From the NCBI GenBank assembly GCA_049999805.1, contig JBNGIO010006370.1:491805-555804 (forward strand): 64,000 bases of DNA, given 5' to 3'. This DNA comes from Folioceros fuciformis. Lineage: Eukaryota > Anthocerotophyta > Anthocerotopsida > Anthocerotales. Both the position numbers and the translations under genes were made by a program. Shown here piece by piece: positions 52,101-64,000 of this stretch (positions are counted from its first letter, which is position 1; each line of letters opens with the position of its first letter). The notes under the pieces were generated by a model. The model worked only from the letters and a program-made list of their open reading frames with translations. It had not been told where the DNA came from and did not search any database.

Positions 52101-55100
52101 CAAACCTGGATATCATCCAAAAAGGCTTGCAGCGAGTTAGACATTACGGCAGCTTCTACTCCTAATGTCCAATAGACAGAGCTTCCACAGAGAACCACCT
52201 GGCCAGGCCATACTGTGACCCACTTGGTTCTTGCCGTCACCTTATAATCGGCTAGGGCTAATCTGATCTGATAACATTCAACGAATGGAACTGTTCGGTT
52301 ACAGGAAAAAGCAAAGAGGTCCACCCAAAGCTGAACCACTGAATCATTTTAGCAAGGCTGCGAGAACACAAAATTACCAAGTCAACCTTTGATTGCTACC
52401 TACCTGCGTTAGAATGGCCTCCTTCATCCTGATTTCTACCTGGGATAACCAGGTTTCCACATTCCCAAGCGGTTGCATGGTTCTTGCAAAAGGAATCTGC
52501 ACAAAGATGCAGCCAAAAAGCTGTCCGGTGTCAACACTTCACTCTAACATTTGGGGAATAGATTGGAGGAGCCCTTTACCTGCTCTCGTTGAGAAACACG
52601 ATGTCGAAATGCTAAGACCAAAAGCAGTCAAGACTAGAGCAACCACCTTTTCATTTTCAGCTGAATTCATTGCTGTAATTTCCATATCCGGTTGAAAGTC
52701 AAGTCTGTCAATAGCCTCAAAACACTTGTGAAGATGAGGCTGAACTGCCAGAGGATTCTTAGCCTGAGACAGTATCTGAAGCAACTCATCATTGGACAGG
52801 AAGAAGAAACGACTGAAGGCTAGTCTTTTGGTCTCCAAATAATCTGCAAGACCTTTCTGAACAAGGTCGATCAACTGCAGCGCGATGGAAGGATTCATTA
52901 CATACTGGTTTTGAGGAAGTACCACAAGTTCAACAAGTGTCCAATAAACAGCAAATCTCCCACGTGAGACACAACAAATACCTTGTTGCACTCACGGAAC
53001 TGCTCCAGCAATTTCTTACTTGAGCACATGGTTAGAATGTGAGGTGTCAAATGTGCTTGTCCTAGAGCCTTTCTCCAAACAGTATTTACAGTAGTGAACC
53101 TTTTACTTTCCATTGGAAGCTGAGTTTGAATGTCAGGACTGCTGAAAATTGGTTCCAGATACATCCACAGCCGCTGCAGAGTTAGCCACTCATCAATAAT
53201 ATCAGAAACAAGGACCAACTGTGCTTCCCACTTGGCAAGCCTCTCCTCAAATGGCTTTTTGAACGGTGAAAAGCTCATAGACTGAGTCATAACGATATGA
53301 TCATCCAACGTTTGTAGCGTTTGCTCATCAATTTTCATAATGTATGTACCAGTTTCCTTGTACTCCATAATCTGCAGCAACATGGCCAGTCTGTTATTCA
53401 TCCTTATCACATGATACATGACTGTTGAAGACTAAGATAGGAAGGCCATTATTCACACATATCACATGATACAGAACTATCCAAGACCAACACAGCCAGT
53501 CTGCTTCTCATCCATATCACATTAGCATCCAGTTTAAAGCATTTAACTTGACATTCACACAATAAGGTAGCAATAAAATCACCATGAGGAACAAATTCTT
53601 CCACTCCTCTTCCATCCTCATTAATGCGGTTTCAATGGCGTACTCCTTGCACGCAATCTCCGAAACACGATTGATAACTTCCATGTAGTTTAGCAGACCC
53701 ATTTCAATGCCCTTAGTCAGAGTGAAGTCGTCCCCAGGATACAAGTCCATATGAATTTCACTGCTTATCTGGTCCCAATGTCTAGTCCGCATGCCAGGCT
53801 GACGCATGGCTTGAATCAAAGGCACAAAGGGCTTGAATTCACCAACCTGAAGAAACCACAAAAAATCCACGCATTTACTTCAAACCTTCCGGCTAACAAT
53901 CTCACTTCTCCAACAGCAGAACAAAACCGTCTCAACCAACAGCACCTACCTCTTTGCGGATAATATCACAGTTCAATGCGCCCGGCTCATATCCCTTCTG
54001 TGTAAACAGCCTGCCGTACTTGAATAACCCTTTCCACCAACCAGTCACAGATTTCTCAATCTCGTCAGGATTGAGGTTGTTGAATGGTCCAAAGTACCAT
54101 AACTTGGACAGCCTTCTCCAGTCATCAGACGATGTCCATAAATAGTAGAAAGGCTCAAAGTTTTCAATTGTCTTCCTGAGCTTTGAATAATCCGTTGCTG
54201 GTACTTGGAACAAGGCCTCCCTGGAATTAAACAGTTTTGCGGCTTCATCTGCTTTCTTGAGCTGCTCATTAAGCTTCCGTGCTTCAAATGCCACCTTCTC
54301 AGCCTGGTGGTTAGGACACTGGTTAGGGATTATTGTATTGACATGCCTGACCTCCAAGGCGACAGCACAATTTTGGATGATCATTTAGACACGGCAGACC
54401 ACAGTGGAGTTTGGAAATAACCAGGGCAAGATCAGTGTGTGCCCCGAATGCTCCCACTGATGACTCTAAGTTTTCCATAGCAATGACGAAAATGCTTTGC
54501 TGTTCCTCCATCTCTTTTTGATAACGCTCCATGTCAGCTGCTAGAATTTTTTCTGTTTTTTGGACCAGTTTCTCAATTCTATCAGGCCAAGACAGCAGAA
54601 TCCACTTCTGGCTGAAGTCTGCGTCGTTCAGAGAATATTGCATATCATCTAATGCAGTATAGTATATCTGCAACCAAACGAATCTCCTGTTAGTGCTGTG
54701 CTCTTGCATGAAAGGCTCTCGTCCCTGGCCTTCTATGACATTTCCTTACATCAGTGGCATCTATTTCTCCTCTTAATTCAAGGATCTTTGCCGGTAGACC
54801 GGCTATATATTCCCTCTGTGAAGCAACATCCTCTGGGGTCTGCGTTTTTATCTTGAGCTGTTTCTCTTTTTCTTCAAATTTGTGACCAATTTCTTGTCCC
54901 ATGAGCTTTGGGATAGTTGCTATCATAACTAAGGCTGCACAAAGAACCTGAATCAATCAAAATCACACACGCTGATTCACTATCTTTGAGCACACTGCAA
55001 TGACTGACTACCACAGATTCAAATTTTCACGAACCTATTTCCGCAAGTGATGCTTTCTTGTTCACAAGAAAGGTTCGGATCTTTTTGCATGCCACAAGAA

Positions 55101-58100
55101 ACGGACCAAAGGTGACCATGGAAGGTATTCTGCAGCACATGATGTAAAACGTAGGTTAATACTCCATTGTAATACTCCATACTTCCTGTCGACAGCCAGC
55201 ATTTTGTTTTACACTGGAGCTCTGATTCATCGCATCGAAATGCTCACCTCCTGTCGATGGTATCTTGCTCAACTCTGTGAAGGGCCACCTCTGCAAGTAG
55301 ATCTTTCAAAGCAGGCTTCTTGGCCTCCAATTCTGCCTTGTATTTTGGCACGTCCAGTTGAAGAAGGGGCTCATAAACTACAAACTTGTCAAGGTACAGT
55401 TGCAAGTTTTTTGCAGACTTTTGTACTGCTTCCTGGAGGACGGAACCGAAGTGAGCGTCCCCCGAAGTGAGCGTCCCCTGAAGTGGGTGATCTACAGTTT
55501 TATGCAGCCAAAGGGAGGGTCTATGTACGTTGTCACTCACCAACATTTGGCTTTTCAGCTGTATCACCGCTGGCTCCAGCAACTGAACTGCATCGATCAT
55601 AGGAGTCCCCCTCCAGAAAAGGTTCTCCATGATAGCGGGCTCCAGCTGTGGGATGAATTGCAAGCTTGTGATGGAATTGTCAAACGCCTTGGTGATCACT
55701 TCCTCAAAAGTTGGTATAGGAGTGTTGTAGTCAAAACCCCCTTTCTCCGTAGAAACCAGCTCCAAAGAGAATAGAGGTGGTTTTTTCAGCATCTGTAAGA
55801 CATGGCAACAAAGGTACCTGGACTCAAGTCACCCAAACACATGCAATAAACAGGACGCACTAGCATCTGCATCTGCCTGTCTCCCCCCAAGTGGACCAAC
55901 GACAAGCATCAACTGCATTCTGCTTGGTGCAAACACTTGTGGACAGATTTAAAGTGTTCACTGGGCAGCTCACCACGTAGTCTTGTGGAGACCAAACACT
56001 TGTAACGTCATCCACGCCCTTGATCTCCACCGTTGCATTCCCAAACTGCCTACCCACAAAAGAGGCATACTTTGCTAGCCCCTCTTCACACAGATATCTT
56101 GTGGTGTCCTCCATCATGTACCGTATCATCCTGAGATAACGCTTCATCTTGCTACCTTGATAGGCCTCATGACTCTGCTCACGAATGTTAAACCAACCCT
56201 TTCCAGCTTCTTTAAATGATGTCCGGATGATGCTTTTTAAAAGAGCTGTCCAGCTACCACATCCAGCAACTTACTGTACTCAGGCAGGGGACTGTGAGGA
56301 CTCTGAACACCGGCATCACACGCAGTAGTGTAGACCTGAGGGAAAAAGTAAAGAGCTCTACGTTTCTCTTAAATGCTGAGACGCTTGTTCGCTTGTTTGA
56401 GCTTGCAACTGCTCGAATTCCTCAAGGCGGAGACTCTTGTTGTAATGGGTACTAAGGAGTATCATTCTTAGCACCTTGTTACATTCAAACCTGAGCTTCC
56501 CTGTAGCTATGATCACCTCAGGCCTAGTGAGGCAGGAAGCAAAGAAGAATTCACTTGACGTTTCCTCGAAGTCGTACTCTGGACATGGCTTACAGCCGCA
56601 TCTGTTATATGAACCTCACAAGCATGTTAATTCGGGATGCCATGCACGACCTGTGTGCTCTCCAAAGGGCCATGAGATATAGCAGTGTATCTTACAATGG
56701 CACTGCTGGCTTTGGCGCTTCTGGAATGTCCAGATCCACTGACACCACAAACTCCCTGGAGGCAGTAGGCTCTTGGTGAAGGCTGTCGTCAAATACAATC
56801 TTGTTCATGGCACGGGCATAATCCAAGTTCACCTCCTTCAGAAGTTCCACCACACTGCAACCCTTTTCCCGAAACATCTTGTTGTTGAATGTCATCATCT
56901 CCATTCGCAACTCCTGCTCATGCGTGAGTGGAGGTATGTCCTCTAACGGCATACTCTCCACATAGAGAATGTATTTCTGTCGCAGCAACCATGTAATGAT
57001 TCAGGCTCAGTCAGTTGCAACACGTGGCAAAGCTCAATCACAGCTCAAAACCAATAGAAATTGATTCCACACGTACCAAGTAGGATTCTGTCTTGGAGCG
57101 CAGCTTGTATCCATCTGCAAAACGCCGTGCAAACAAAACAGGATCTTCAGCCTTAAAGTGCACCTGTATCCTGCACTCTTTATTCAAAACATTGAAATGT
57201 AAAAAGGTCAGCCCGGCAGACCCAGCCAGCATGGAACGCTGCAAACCTAAAATTCAGAAATTGTTCAAGATGGGCTTGTAGATTTTGCCTCGGTAGCCAT
57301 GCCTCTTGCCCTGTGTCATCCCACTGCACAAGGTAGGTGTTTTTGTCCACCACGTAATCCAACACGGTACACGTCTTCCAGATACATTTCCCCTCGAAAT
57401 TGACAAAGGCAGCCTCTGCGGGGACCTTGATATTTTTGTCAACCCTGGTGAATGAAGGAAGTAAGGTCTGAGAGATTTGAATTTCAGGCTCTAACCTGGC
57501 AAGCCAGTCACGGTATCATGAATCTGCTATCCAAAGGAGCGAATTGATGCAAAACTAGGGAACAAAAATAACAGCCTCCAGTTCCCATGATCCGCTTGTT
57601 TGCAAGAACCTCTACCGCATGAATTTGCTTTTCAGCAATAAACAGCCGATCAAGTTCAGGAAAGCAGGGGAATATGGTGCTGAGCTTTACTAGTGCTAAT
57701 CACAGAGTCTCATTCTACTCCAGGAGCAGAAAAGCAGTACCACTGTGAAGGATGCCGAGTTTCATAATCCACATTGTCAAAGTAGTGAAGAGGGACCTTT
57801 CCATCCGCAGTTGTCAGGTCCAAGCGATCAGGCACTAGACCCTCTTTTGTCAGCAGGTCTGCCAGATTCTGCTGGGCATAGAGTCTCTTCATCCTGCGCG
57901 ACACCATCAGCATCCACAGCAGAGGAACCCGTGGTAAGTGAAAGTGCACGCCACGAGCCCAGTCCTTTCCACCCAGAAATCACCGGAACTGCATGCAACA
58001 AATGCGGGTACGCAATTGCAGCGTACCTTTCAATCTGAACTCTACGCGGTGTCTCTCCAACTTTGGAATCAAATGGGACCATGACTCTCGGGTCCACAAC

Positions 58101-58540
58101 CGTTTCCACATAATCTTCGAGGTCCAGCATGGCCTGGACATCCAAAAGAAGGCAAGCTTAAACTCCACCAGTCTCACTCTCTGCCGACATAATAGCTCAA
58201 CAGATGGCAGCTGCACAACACATGGGAATCAGGGCGGAGCATGCAGAACCTCTTCTGGCGATCGCTTCTTGCCCTTCGAACCCGTGCCATCCACCTCCAT
58301 GGGAGCTGCCCCTCCACCAGGGTCCCCAGGCCCATCGATGTTGGCCTTCAAGCTCGCTGCATTGCCAAGCATCACAAGCTCAGAACCTGGGTTTGCAACG
58401 GCTGCAACCTCGGCTCCTCCCTCGGAGACCCACAACAACGCATACCTCTGGGCTGGGGCTGTGCCGGCCGCATTCTGCCAGTCCTGCACTTTACCCACAC
58501 TACCCTGAAGTGCACACCCCCCCTGCAGCCTGCCTCCCAC
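40162..58540 (-). CDS. Axonemal dynein heavy chain, single-headed inner-arm type
   Basis: The gene spans about 18.4 kb and has dozens of small exons split by 70-120-bp introns. Read from the 5' end (right): tail exons with [20 protein letters not shown] (exon 58540-58250 joined to exon 58133), then the linker (about 56-52 kb). AAA1 Walker [17 protein letters not shown] lies near 51500, AAA2 GPTGGGKT near 50180, AAA3 GETGTGKT near 48790 and the AAA4 site [12 protein letters not shown] near 47510. The coiled-coil stalk and microtubule-binding domain lie at about 46700-45000, then AAA5 and AAA6. The C-terminal domain has [15 protein letters not shown], a [16 protein letters not shown] block, and ends [19 protein letters not shown] with stop at 40162-40164. 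The C-terminal signature and short tail fit the DNAH1/3/7/12-like monomeric inner-arm group rather than outer-arm or cytoplasmic dynein. Such genes persist only in plants with swimming sperm. The start Met at 58540 and several exon borders are provisional. Confidence 0.92.
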
Positions 58541-59323
58541 AACCTCCTACACCACAACACTCGTCGGCCATGGCCTCCTGAGCTCCCAAACACCACAGAA
58601 GCAACACTCCACTGCACCTTCCATCCAGCAAGCGCTCCTCCCACACCTCTCCTTCCCACCAGAGAACCGCACCATTCCGACCGACGCCTCGCTACACACA
58701 ACCCACCACAATCCTAGGGCATCACCTCCCGCCCCCACATTCCTATCGCAATTCCGTCAGCTCCGCAGCTAGATCCACTCCCGCAGCAGCCCTGCTGCAG
58801 AGCAATTCGCGGTTCCGATGCTCCCCGCATGCAAAGATGACAAGAGTCGTCTTAACGCTCACCTGAATCTCGCGCTCACGTGGCGGTTTCCGGGCGGGCT
58901 GTCCGAGCGCCCGGACTCTCCCCAGCCCCAACTTCCACCCACTTTACGATCCGCCCAAAACAGGCGTCCCAAGCGCCCACACAGATCTGAGGCTTTACCC
59001 GTTACGATTTTCGTGCAACAGCCGTGCATGCCGTCGTGGCCTCCGCATTGGTGATGGGATAAGCACGACGTGGCAGCCCCGGCCTGAGAAGCTGACGGGA
59101 AGAAATTCACTGAAACCAGCAGACCCACGGCTACGTTTTCCCAATTGGGCTCTGCCCCGGCAGTCTCGGACCCGACTTCGCCTTGCCGCCGCTGTTGCCA
59201 TGGCGCTCTTTCTTCCTTCCTTCTTCCCCGTCCTGTGCTTCCTGCTCTGCACCGGCCGCTACTCTGAGCTCTTCAAGCTGATTCAGACGTTCATGTCCCA
59301 GTGCGTGTGAGAGGAACGCAGCC
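58541..59323. promoter_or_regulatory. Divergent promoter region, dynein heavy chain / enoyl-CoA hydratase
   Basis: About 780 bp of GC-rich DNA separates the provisional dynein start (minus) and the hydratase start (plus). ORFs here are products of high GC. No motif is assigned. Confidence 0.4.
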
Positions 59324-60959
59324 ATGGAGGGGGAGGCCGATTCCCGTGCCCAGCAGCAGCTCATCAAAGTGGAGGCAGCGGGCGATGGCGTGGGCTGGAT
59401 CACGCTCAACCGGCCTGCGGCGCTCAACGCGCTCACCAAGGACATGATCACCGACCTCGCTGTGGCATTCCGGAGACTGGACGCCGATCCCGGTGTGCAA
59501 GTCATCATCCTCACTGGGGCCGGACGAGCTTTCTGCTCTGGAGTGGTAGCGTGCTAGGCTCGCTTTCTTGAAGTTACTGCCTCCTCTGCTGCAGAATTGG
59601 CTTCTCCTTTGATGATGAGGAGCGGATCTGGATATGCGTCCCGTCCTGTGCTTGCAGGATCTAAGTGCGGCGGCAGACGTGTTCAAGGGCGATGTCAAGG
59701 ACGTGGAGAAGGACCCGGTTGCACAGATGGAGAGGTGCAAGAAGCCCATAATCGGTGCAATCAACGGGTTCGCCATCACTGCTGGATTCGAACTCTCACT
59801 CGCCTGTGACATTCTGATTGCAAGCACGCAGGCTAAGTTCGTCGACACACATGCCAAGTAAGCCAAGGCCTCATGCTTCTGCAAACTCCTACTCGAGACT
59901 CGCTCTTCCTGACTTCACGTCGTCATGCTCTCCACCTTCTCATCCGGATGATCGATGCCCTTCCTTTGAGCTTACCTCATGCCTTCTGTTTAGCTCTCCT
60001 CCCACCCCCCATTTCCATTGATGGGATGAGGTATCCTCAAGGTCTATCGTTCTCAAGTTTGCTTCATGCTCTTCCCCCAGTTTCATACCTGTCCTTCAAG
60101 TTTTTCCATGCTCTTTCTCGAGTCTGCTTCGTACTTTCCCTTGCATCTGCGTCGTGCCGTCCCTCTGTAGTCTACTTCATGCATGCTCTCCTTCAATTCT
60201 CTTCAATTCTGCTTCATTCTGCTCCAGCACAGGTTTCCACATGCTAGTCATCGTGGGAGAAGCCTTGGCCCTCAAGCTTCAGTAATCCTCGTCTCCCCAG
60301 CCCTGCTGCATGGTTTCCTCATGCTTCTCCTCCTTTATGCTCTCTTCACGCCCCTCCCTCTCAGGTCTCCTCCGGCTTGCTTCCTGCCGTTCCTCAATAA
60401 TGCACTGGAACTAGCATACATGCACAGTACAATTCTCAAACGTCCTCTACCGCTGGGGCGTTAGGTTCGGCATCTTCCCGACGTGGGGACTATCACAGAA
60501 GCTTCCCAGGCTGATCGGGGCCAACAGGGCGAGGGAAGTCTCCCTGACGGCAGTCCCACTGGACGCGGAGCGAGCTGAACGATGGGGCTTGGTGAGCAGA
60601 GTTGTGCAGCCCGGGGAGCTGCTGAACGAAGCTCGGGGTCTTGCGCATGCCATCACCAAGAACCAGCAGCAGCTGGTGCTCCAGTACAAGGCCGTGGTAA
60701 ACGATGGCCTCAAACTTCCTCTAGGGGAAGCTCTTCTTCTGGAGAAGGCACGTCACCTCATCCGATCCCTTTATTTATCCCATGTCGCATAGACGTAGTC
60801 CGCTCCACCTCAGGCAGGTCGACCCACCGTCTAATTGGCATGCAGGAACGCGGCCACGCCTATTACTCCCAGATGCGGCCAGAGGAGTTCGGTGCGATGC
60901 AGAACTTCATCTCTGGACGTTCCTCCTCCAAACCCAAAGTTCCCGCTTCCAAGCTGTGA
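59324..60959 (+). CDS. ECHIA: Enoyl-CoA hydratase/isomerase, ECHIA-like
   Basis: Crotonase-fold enzymes hydrate 2-enoyl-CoA in fatty-acid beta-oxidation; the closest plant type I recognise is Arabidopsis ECHIA (monofunctional, peroxisomal). Four exons: 59324-59545, 59658-59857, 60465-60747 and 60846-60959, phases consistent, giving 272 residues. Conserved blocks are WITLNRPAALNALTKDM, IILTGAGRAFCSGV|DL (oxyanion-hole segment at the exon junction), GDVKDVEKDPVAQMERCKKP, IIGAINGFAITAGFELSLAC, FVDTHAKFGIFPTWGLSQ and EREVSLTAV-like helix 8 residues (ANRAREVSLTAV). The C-terminus PASKL ends in SKL, a classical PTS1 peroxisomal signal. Intron 3 starts with GC (GAGAAG|GCACGT) and ends AG; the GT nearby gives the wrong frame. 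Intron 2 is about 600 bp, pyrimidine-rich and longer than others in this window. Confidence 0.92.
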
Positions 60960-61106
60960 GATTCTCAGGCTGCAGGGATGGATACCTCTGTCCCGACACG
61001 ACAGTCTCTTCTTTGTGCAAAACATTTGTACATAAGTTTGATGGATTTCTTGCTCAACGATCAATGGAACTGCGACAGCGAAATGACACACAAAACCATA
61101 CCCTTC

Positions 61107-63757
61107 TTATGCTCTGCACATGCAATCAGTGAGAGGGTTTTCGTATACATCGTAAGTCGGGAAGGTCGGTTCTGGCAACCCAAATCTGCCCTCGTGCATG
61201 CTGGCCACATTCTGCACAAAAGCTGGCCACCCGAGATGGGGATCTCCCAGAGCGAAGGCCATAAGTCCCTTGTTGGGCTTGATGGATTTCAAACGGTGGC
61301 CCAAATATCTCCGGAAGCCGATGATGAGCTTGGCGAAGTTCCCACCGTGTGTCATTGTGAAGACATTTGCTTTCAGGCAGACGAGGAAGTCCAGGGCCGC
61401 CAGGCTCGTGACATGCTCCCTGAACGGTTTCAGCTCTTCAGCTGTTGCCAGTTCGTCTTTTCTCACCTGCAGCATGGAGAGCAGAGGGGTCAGACGGCAA
61501 TGTGTGAGGATAGAAGAGCATGGGCGAGGACTGCTGTGTTACCAGGTTCGGATACATGTTTCTCAGAGGCGCCATCCGGGTGTCACCTCCGTGGACTTGG
61601 CCTGATGCAACATAAATCTGTGTCTCCTTGGGGTATCCCAGAGCCATGAGGATGACACCCACTTCTCCAGGCTCCAGTGGGCATCTTCCCTCTTTGCGCT
61701 TTTGCAATGCTTGTTGCCAAAGGTGGGATCCGTTCTGCAGGTAGAAACTGGTCAGTCTGAGAACCAAGTCTGTGCGGCAGAGTGCACCTGGGACCTTTGA
61801 TAGTAACTCACATTGAATCGACGAGGCCATTCCTTTTGCCTGTAAGCGGCCATCATGGCCTTCTCGCGACGGTTGCCAACGAAGTCGCAGAAGGAAAGCC
61901 CAACCATGCCTTTCTCGAAACGGAGGTGCAATGCCCTGCGAGTTGGATTCTCGCAGCCCATCAGATGATTGATACACGATAAGCCACTCGTTGATCAAGT
62001 CAGGATGGAAGAGAATTACTCACATGTATGGTCGTGGAATGCCAGTGCGGTTTCTCATCCTTGAAGCAAGAACCTCAGCCATTTCTTCAATATGTGGCAG
62101 AAACCTCAAGGCATGATAGTTCACCCTGCACCTCAGTCGATTGATCTCTGACGGCACATTGTCGTATCTGCTTCATCGGGACGATGCAAAAAGGGAGTAA
62201 GCTTCACAAATGACCTTGTGTTCACATGAAGCAGGGGCACGAGACGCAGAAGACAAATTGGCCCCACCCAAGGCGATCAACAAATGGTTTCAATGCCATC
62301 ACTCCCTTCTCCTTAATTCGTGGTAGCACATTGTCCAGGTACCACTGTGCAGAGGCATACTTGGGGATATTTTTCACTGTACGCCTGCTCAAACACCAGG
62401 AATCGACGTGACTCCATCATCAGCGAATCCCAACTACAAATGCACACATCACATTAAATTCCACCATGTATAAGCAGAACAAACCTTATGCTGGTGTACA
62501 GATCACCACCATCTGCCAGATGAGCAGGTACTTCCTTGATAATCCGCACATCCTCTCGCAGATAATCGATGAAATGATCCACATCAAACACATCTTGAAA
62601 CCGTCTGATGTACAGAAACCCACGGTCACAATAATCTCAAGATCTACAAATCCAGCTTGGGTTATGCAAGACATAAAACAAGATACAAGAAAACCCTCGC
62701 ACATACGTCTGATCCTTCCAGATCTGGTCTTGCTTCATCAGTGGGATGATCAATGTGACATTCATGATCCTCGCCACTGCTACAGCATTGCAGATCTGCA
62801 AACAGGTTGAGCTTAGTTAGCCTTATGCCAAGGTAAAGTGTTGTACCCGGGGCAAGGCAAGCTGTAGCAAGAAGGTTGCCTGCCAGGCTTTATATCAGAA
62901 AGCATCCCTTACCCAAAGCCAACACAGAAAGCATAAACGAAGAACCCACAACGCTGTTTTACGTTAGACCAGGATCACGTTACTGAGTAGGAGTCTCACA
63001 GCAACACGCTGCTGATTCAATCCACCTTCGGCATGAATCCCCAGATAACCATTTGGTTCTTCTTCCAAGTCAGGAGCTGGCAATACACAAACCACTCGGG
63101 TGGTGAAAAGCTGTGAAAGAAGCATAGCTCAACAGCGACAACAACGCACCAACAGAAAGTGGGGATGCAGGATAAACAAACATACGAAGATAATTGTCCT
63201 CACGAATCTCAGCACAGGCTTTCCACGACGTAGTAGCAGAGATGGGGTTCTCCCACAGAGATGGGGAATCCGTCACCTGCCAATGAGAGAAACCATTCCG
63301 CCTCAATACTGATTTCGACCACCACCCTGTAAATGCAGTTGGGCATCACCAAGGCGCTCACCTGGGGGCAATGCAGCGACAGTCCGTCTTTCTGGCAAAG
63401 ATAAGCGGCAGGTTGGCTCTGCAATATGATGGGGAGCCAATAGAAGCGAGAATAATCAGGACAACGAGCCCACGATAGGTCAAAACCACCAGCCAGAATC
63501 AACCACCGTACCTCCTTCCTGAAAATGGGCAAGACAGACATAAAGCCTCCCACCAGCACCAGCCCGAGGACCAGCATGAAAATTCTTCTCCATATCTTCC
63601 ACCTACTTGCAGCTGAAAACTCGTGTGCCGCATGGGAGGAATCTTTAGGAGTTTCCTGTTGCTCATCTCGTGTGGGAGCATCCTCGTACTTCCAGGACAT
63701 CAACCGGCTGAAGGTCTTCAGCCTATTGATGAAACGTCGGTGCCGAGTCTCGGCCAT
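61107..63757 (-). CDS. Plant O-fucosyltransferase family protein (GT106/DUF246 type)
   Basis: These Golgi type II membrane proteins use GDP-fucose-like donors or act on cell-wall glycans; most are uncharacterised. The first exon (63757 leftward) encodes a basic cytosolic tail and a membrane anchor (FMLVLGLVLVGGFMSVLPIF, residues about 60-80). Middle exons carry a KGVMALKPFVDRLG-like segment (about 62260-62330) and ALHLRFEKGMVGLSFCDF (about 61930), the HLRFE block typical of the family. Then come CPLEPGEVGVILMALGYPKE, IYVASGQVHGGD and, in the last exon (about 61467-61107), ALDFLVCLKANVFTMTHGGN, FRRYLGHRLKSIKPNKGLMA and ENPLTDCMCRA at the end. Intron borders in the middle are not fully resolved. 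The gene is tail-to-tail with the hydratase gene (148 bp apart). Specific acceptor unknown. Confidence 0.85.
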
Positions 63758-64000
63758 TGCACCGAGAGAATGCGAATTTCACACTGTTTCCCCCAATTTC
63801 CACCCAATGCAGCCCATTTCTCGAGCTTGCTCATCTAGGCTACACACAAGCTCACCAGCAGCCTGCTCCCATTTCAGTCCCACCCAATCGTGTCAGGTGT
63901 AACACCAAGTGTACAAGGCCTATTAAATACAACGCCCGTTAACGTACAACCTAAACTACTCTATAATACACACAATTACATGCGCTACAATCTTTTACTG
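63758..64000. other. Upstream region of the O-fucosyltransferase gene
   Basis: This end of the window probably holds its 5' UTR and promoter. Short ORFs are not supported. Confidence 0.4.

Noticed and set aside
58229-59128. Several GC-rich ORFs upstream of the hydratase gene
   Set aside because: Apart from the provisional first dynein exon, they are Pro/His/Arg-rich frames typical of GC-rich promoter DNA.
1-64000. CRISPR arrays, bacterial operons, ribosome binding sites or prophage
   Set aside because: The tandem repeats are direct minisatellites without unique spacers, and the genes are intron-bearing plant genes, so prokaryotic features do not apply.

Overview
This window is nuclear DNA of a land plant that makes motile sperm, most likely a seed-free plant (bryophyte, lycophyte or fern). 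The evidence is a complete axonemal inner-arm-type dynein heavy chain gene beside plant-type genes: PLS-class pentatricopeptide-repeat (PPR) proteins, PLATZ factors, a plant O-fucosyltransferase and a cytosolic endo-beta-N-acetylglucosaminidase. Introns are short (about 70-160 bp), genes are closely packed in the second half, and three large intronless PPR genes lie side by side. A compact genome rich in PPR genes, such as a hornwort or a spikemoss, would fit, but the species cannot be fixed from sequence alone. Three runs of exactly 100 N are assembly gaps.

Layout. 1-2.8 kb: an unrecognised coiled-coil-type protein. 2.8-14 kb: AT-rich and repeat-rich, with a convergent pair of divergent PLATZ zinc-binding protein genes (4.6-5.6 kb plus, 10.4-11.75 kb minus) around decayed coding sequence, minisatellites and two gaps; a third gap lies just beyond. 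14-25.7 kb: three PPR genes (1294, 883 and 1261 aa) made of near-identical 104-residue P-L-S modules, all ending in E-type motifs without a DYW domain, plus an antisense relic of a fourth. 25.7-33.6 kb: repeats and transposon-like relics around a tepsin/MTV1-like ENTH-VHS protein gene.

33.6-63.8 kb is gene-dense. It holds TRAPPC2/Sedlin (five exons, reconstructed here, with a clear U12-type AT-AC intron), head-to-head with a GH85 endo-beta-N-acetylglucosaminidase, then an intronless GT-A-fold glycosyltransferase, the roughly 18 kb dynein heavy chain gene (minus), a peroxisomal/ECHIA-like enoyl-CoA hydratase (plus, with a probable GC-AG intron) and a plant O-fucosyltransferase (minus).

The neighbours do not form an operon-like unit. 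Themes are organelle RNA processing (PPRs), membrane traffic (MTV1, TRAPPC2), glycan metabolism (ENGase, GT, O-FucT) and sperm motility (dynein). The most striking signal is in the PPR cluster: the module scaffold is almost invariant, while the residues predicted to read RNA bases differ in an ordered way from module to module and from gene to gene.
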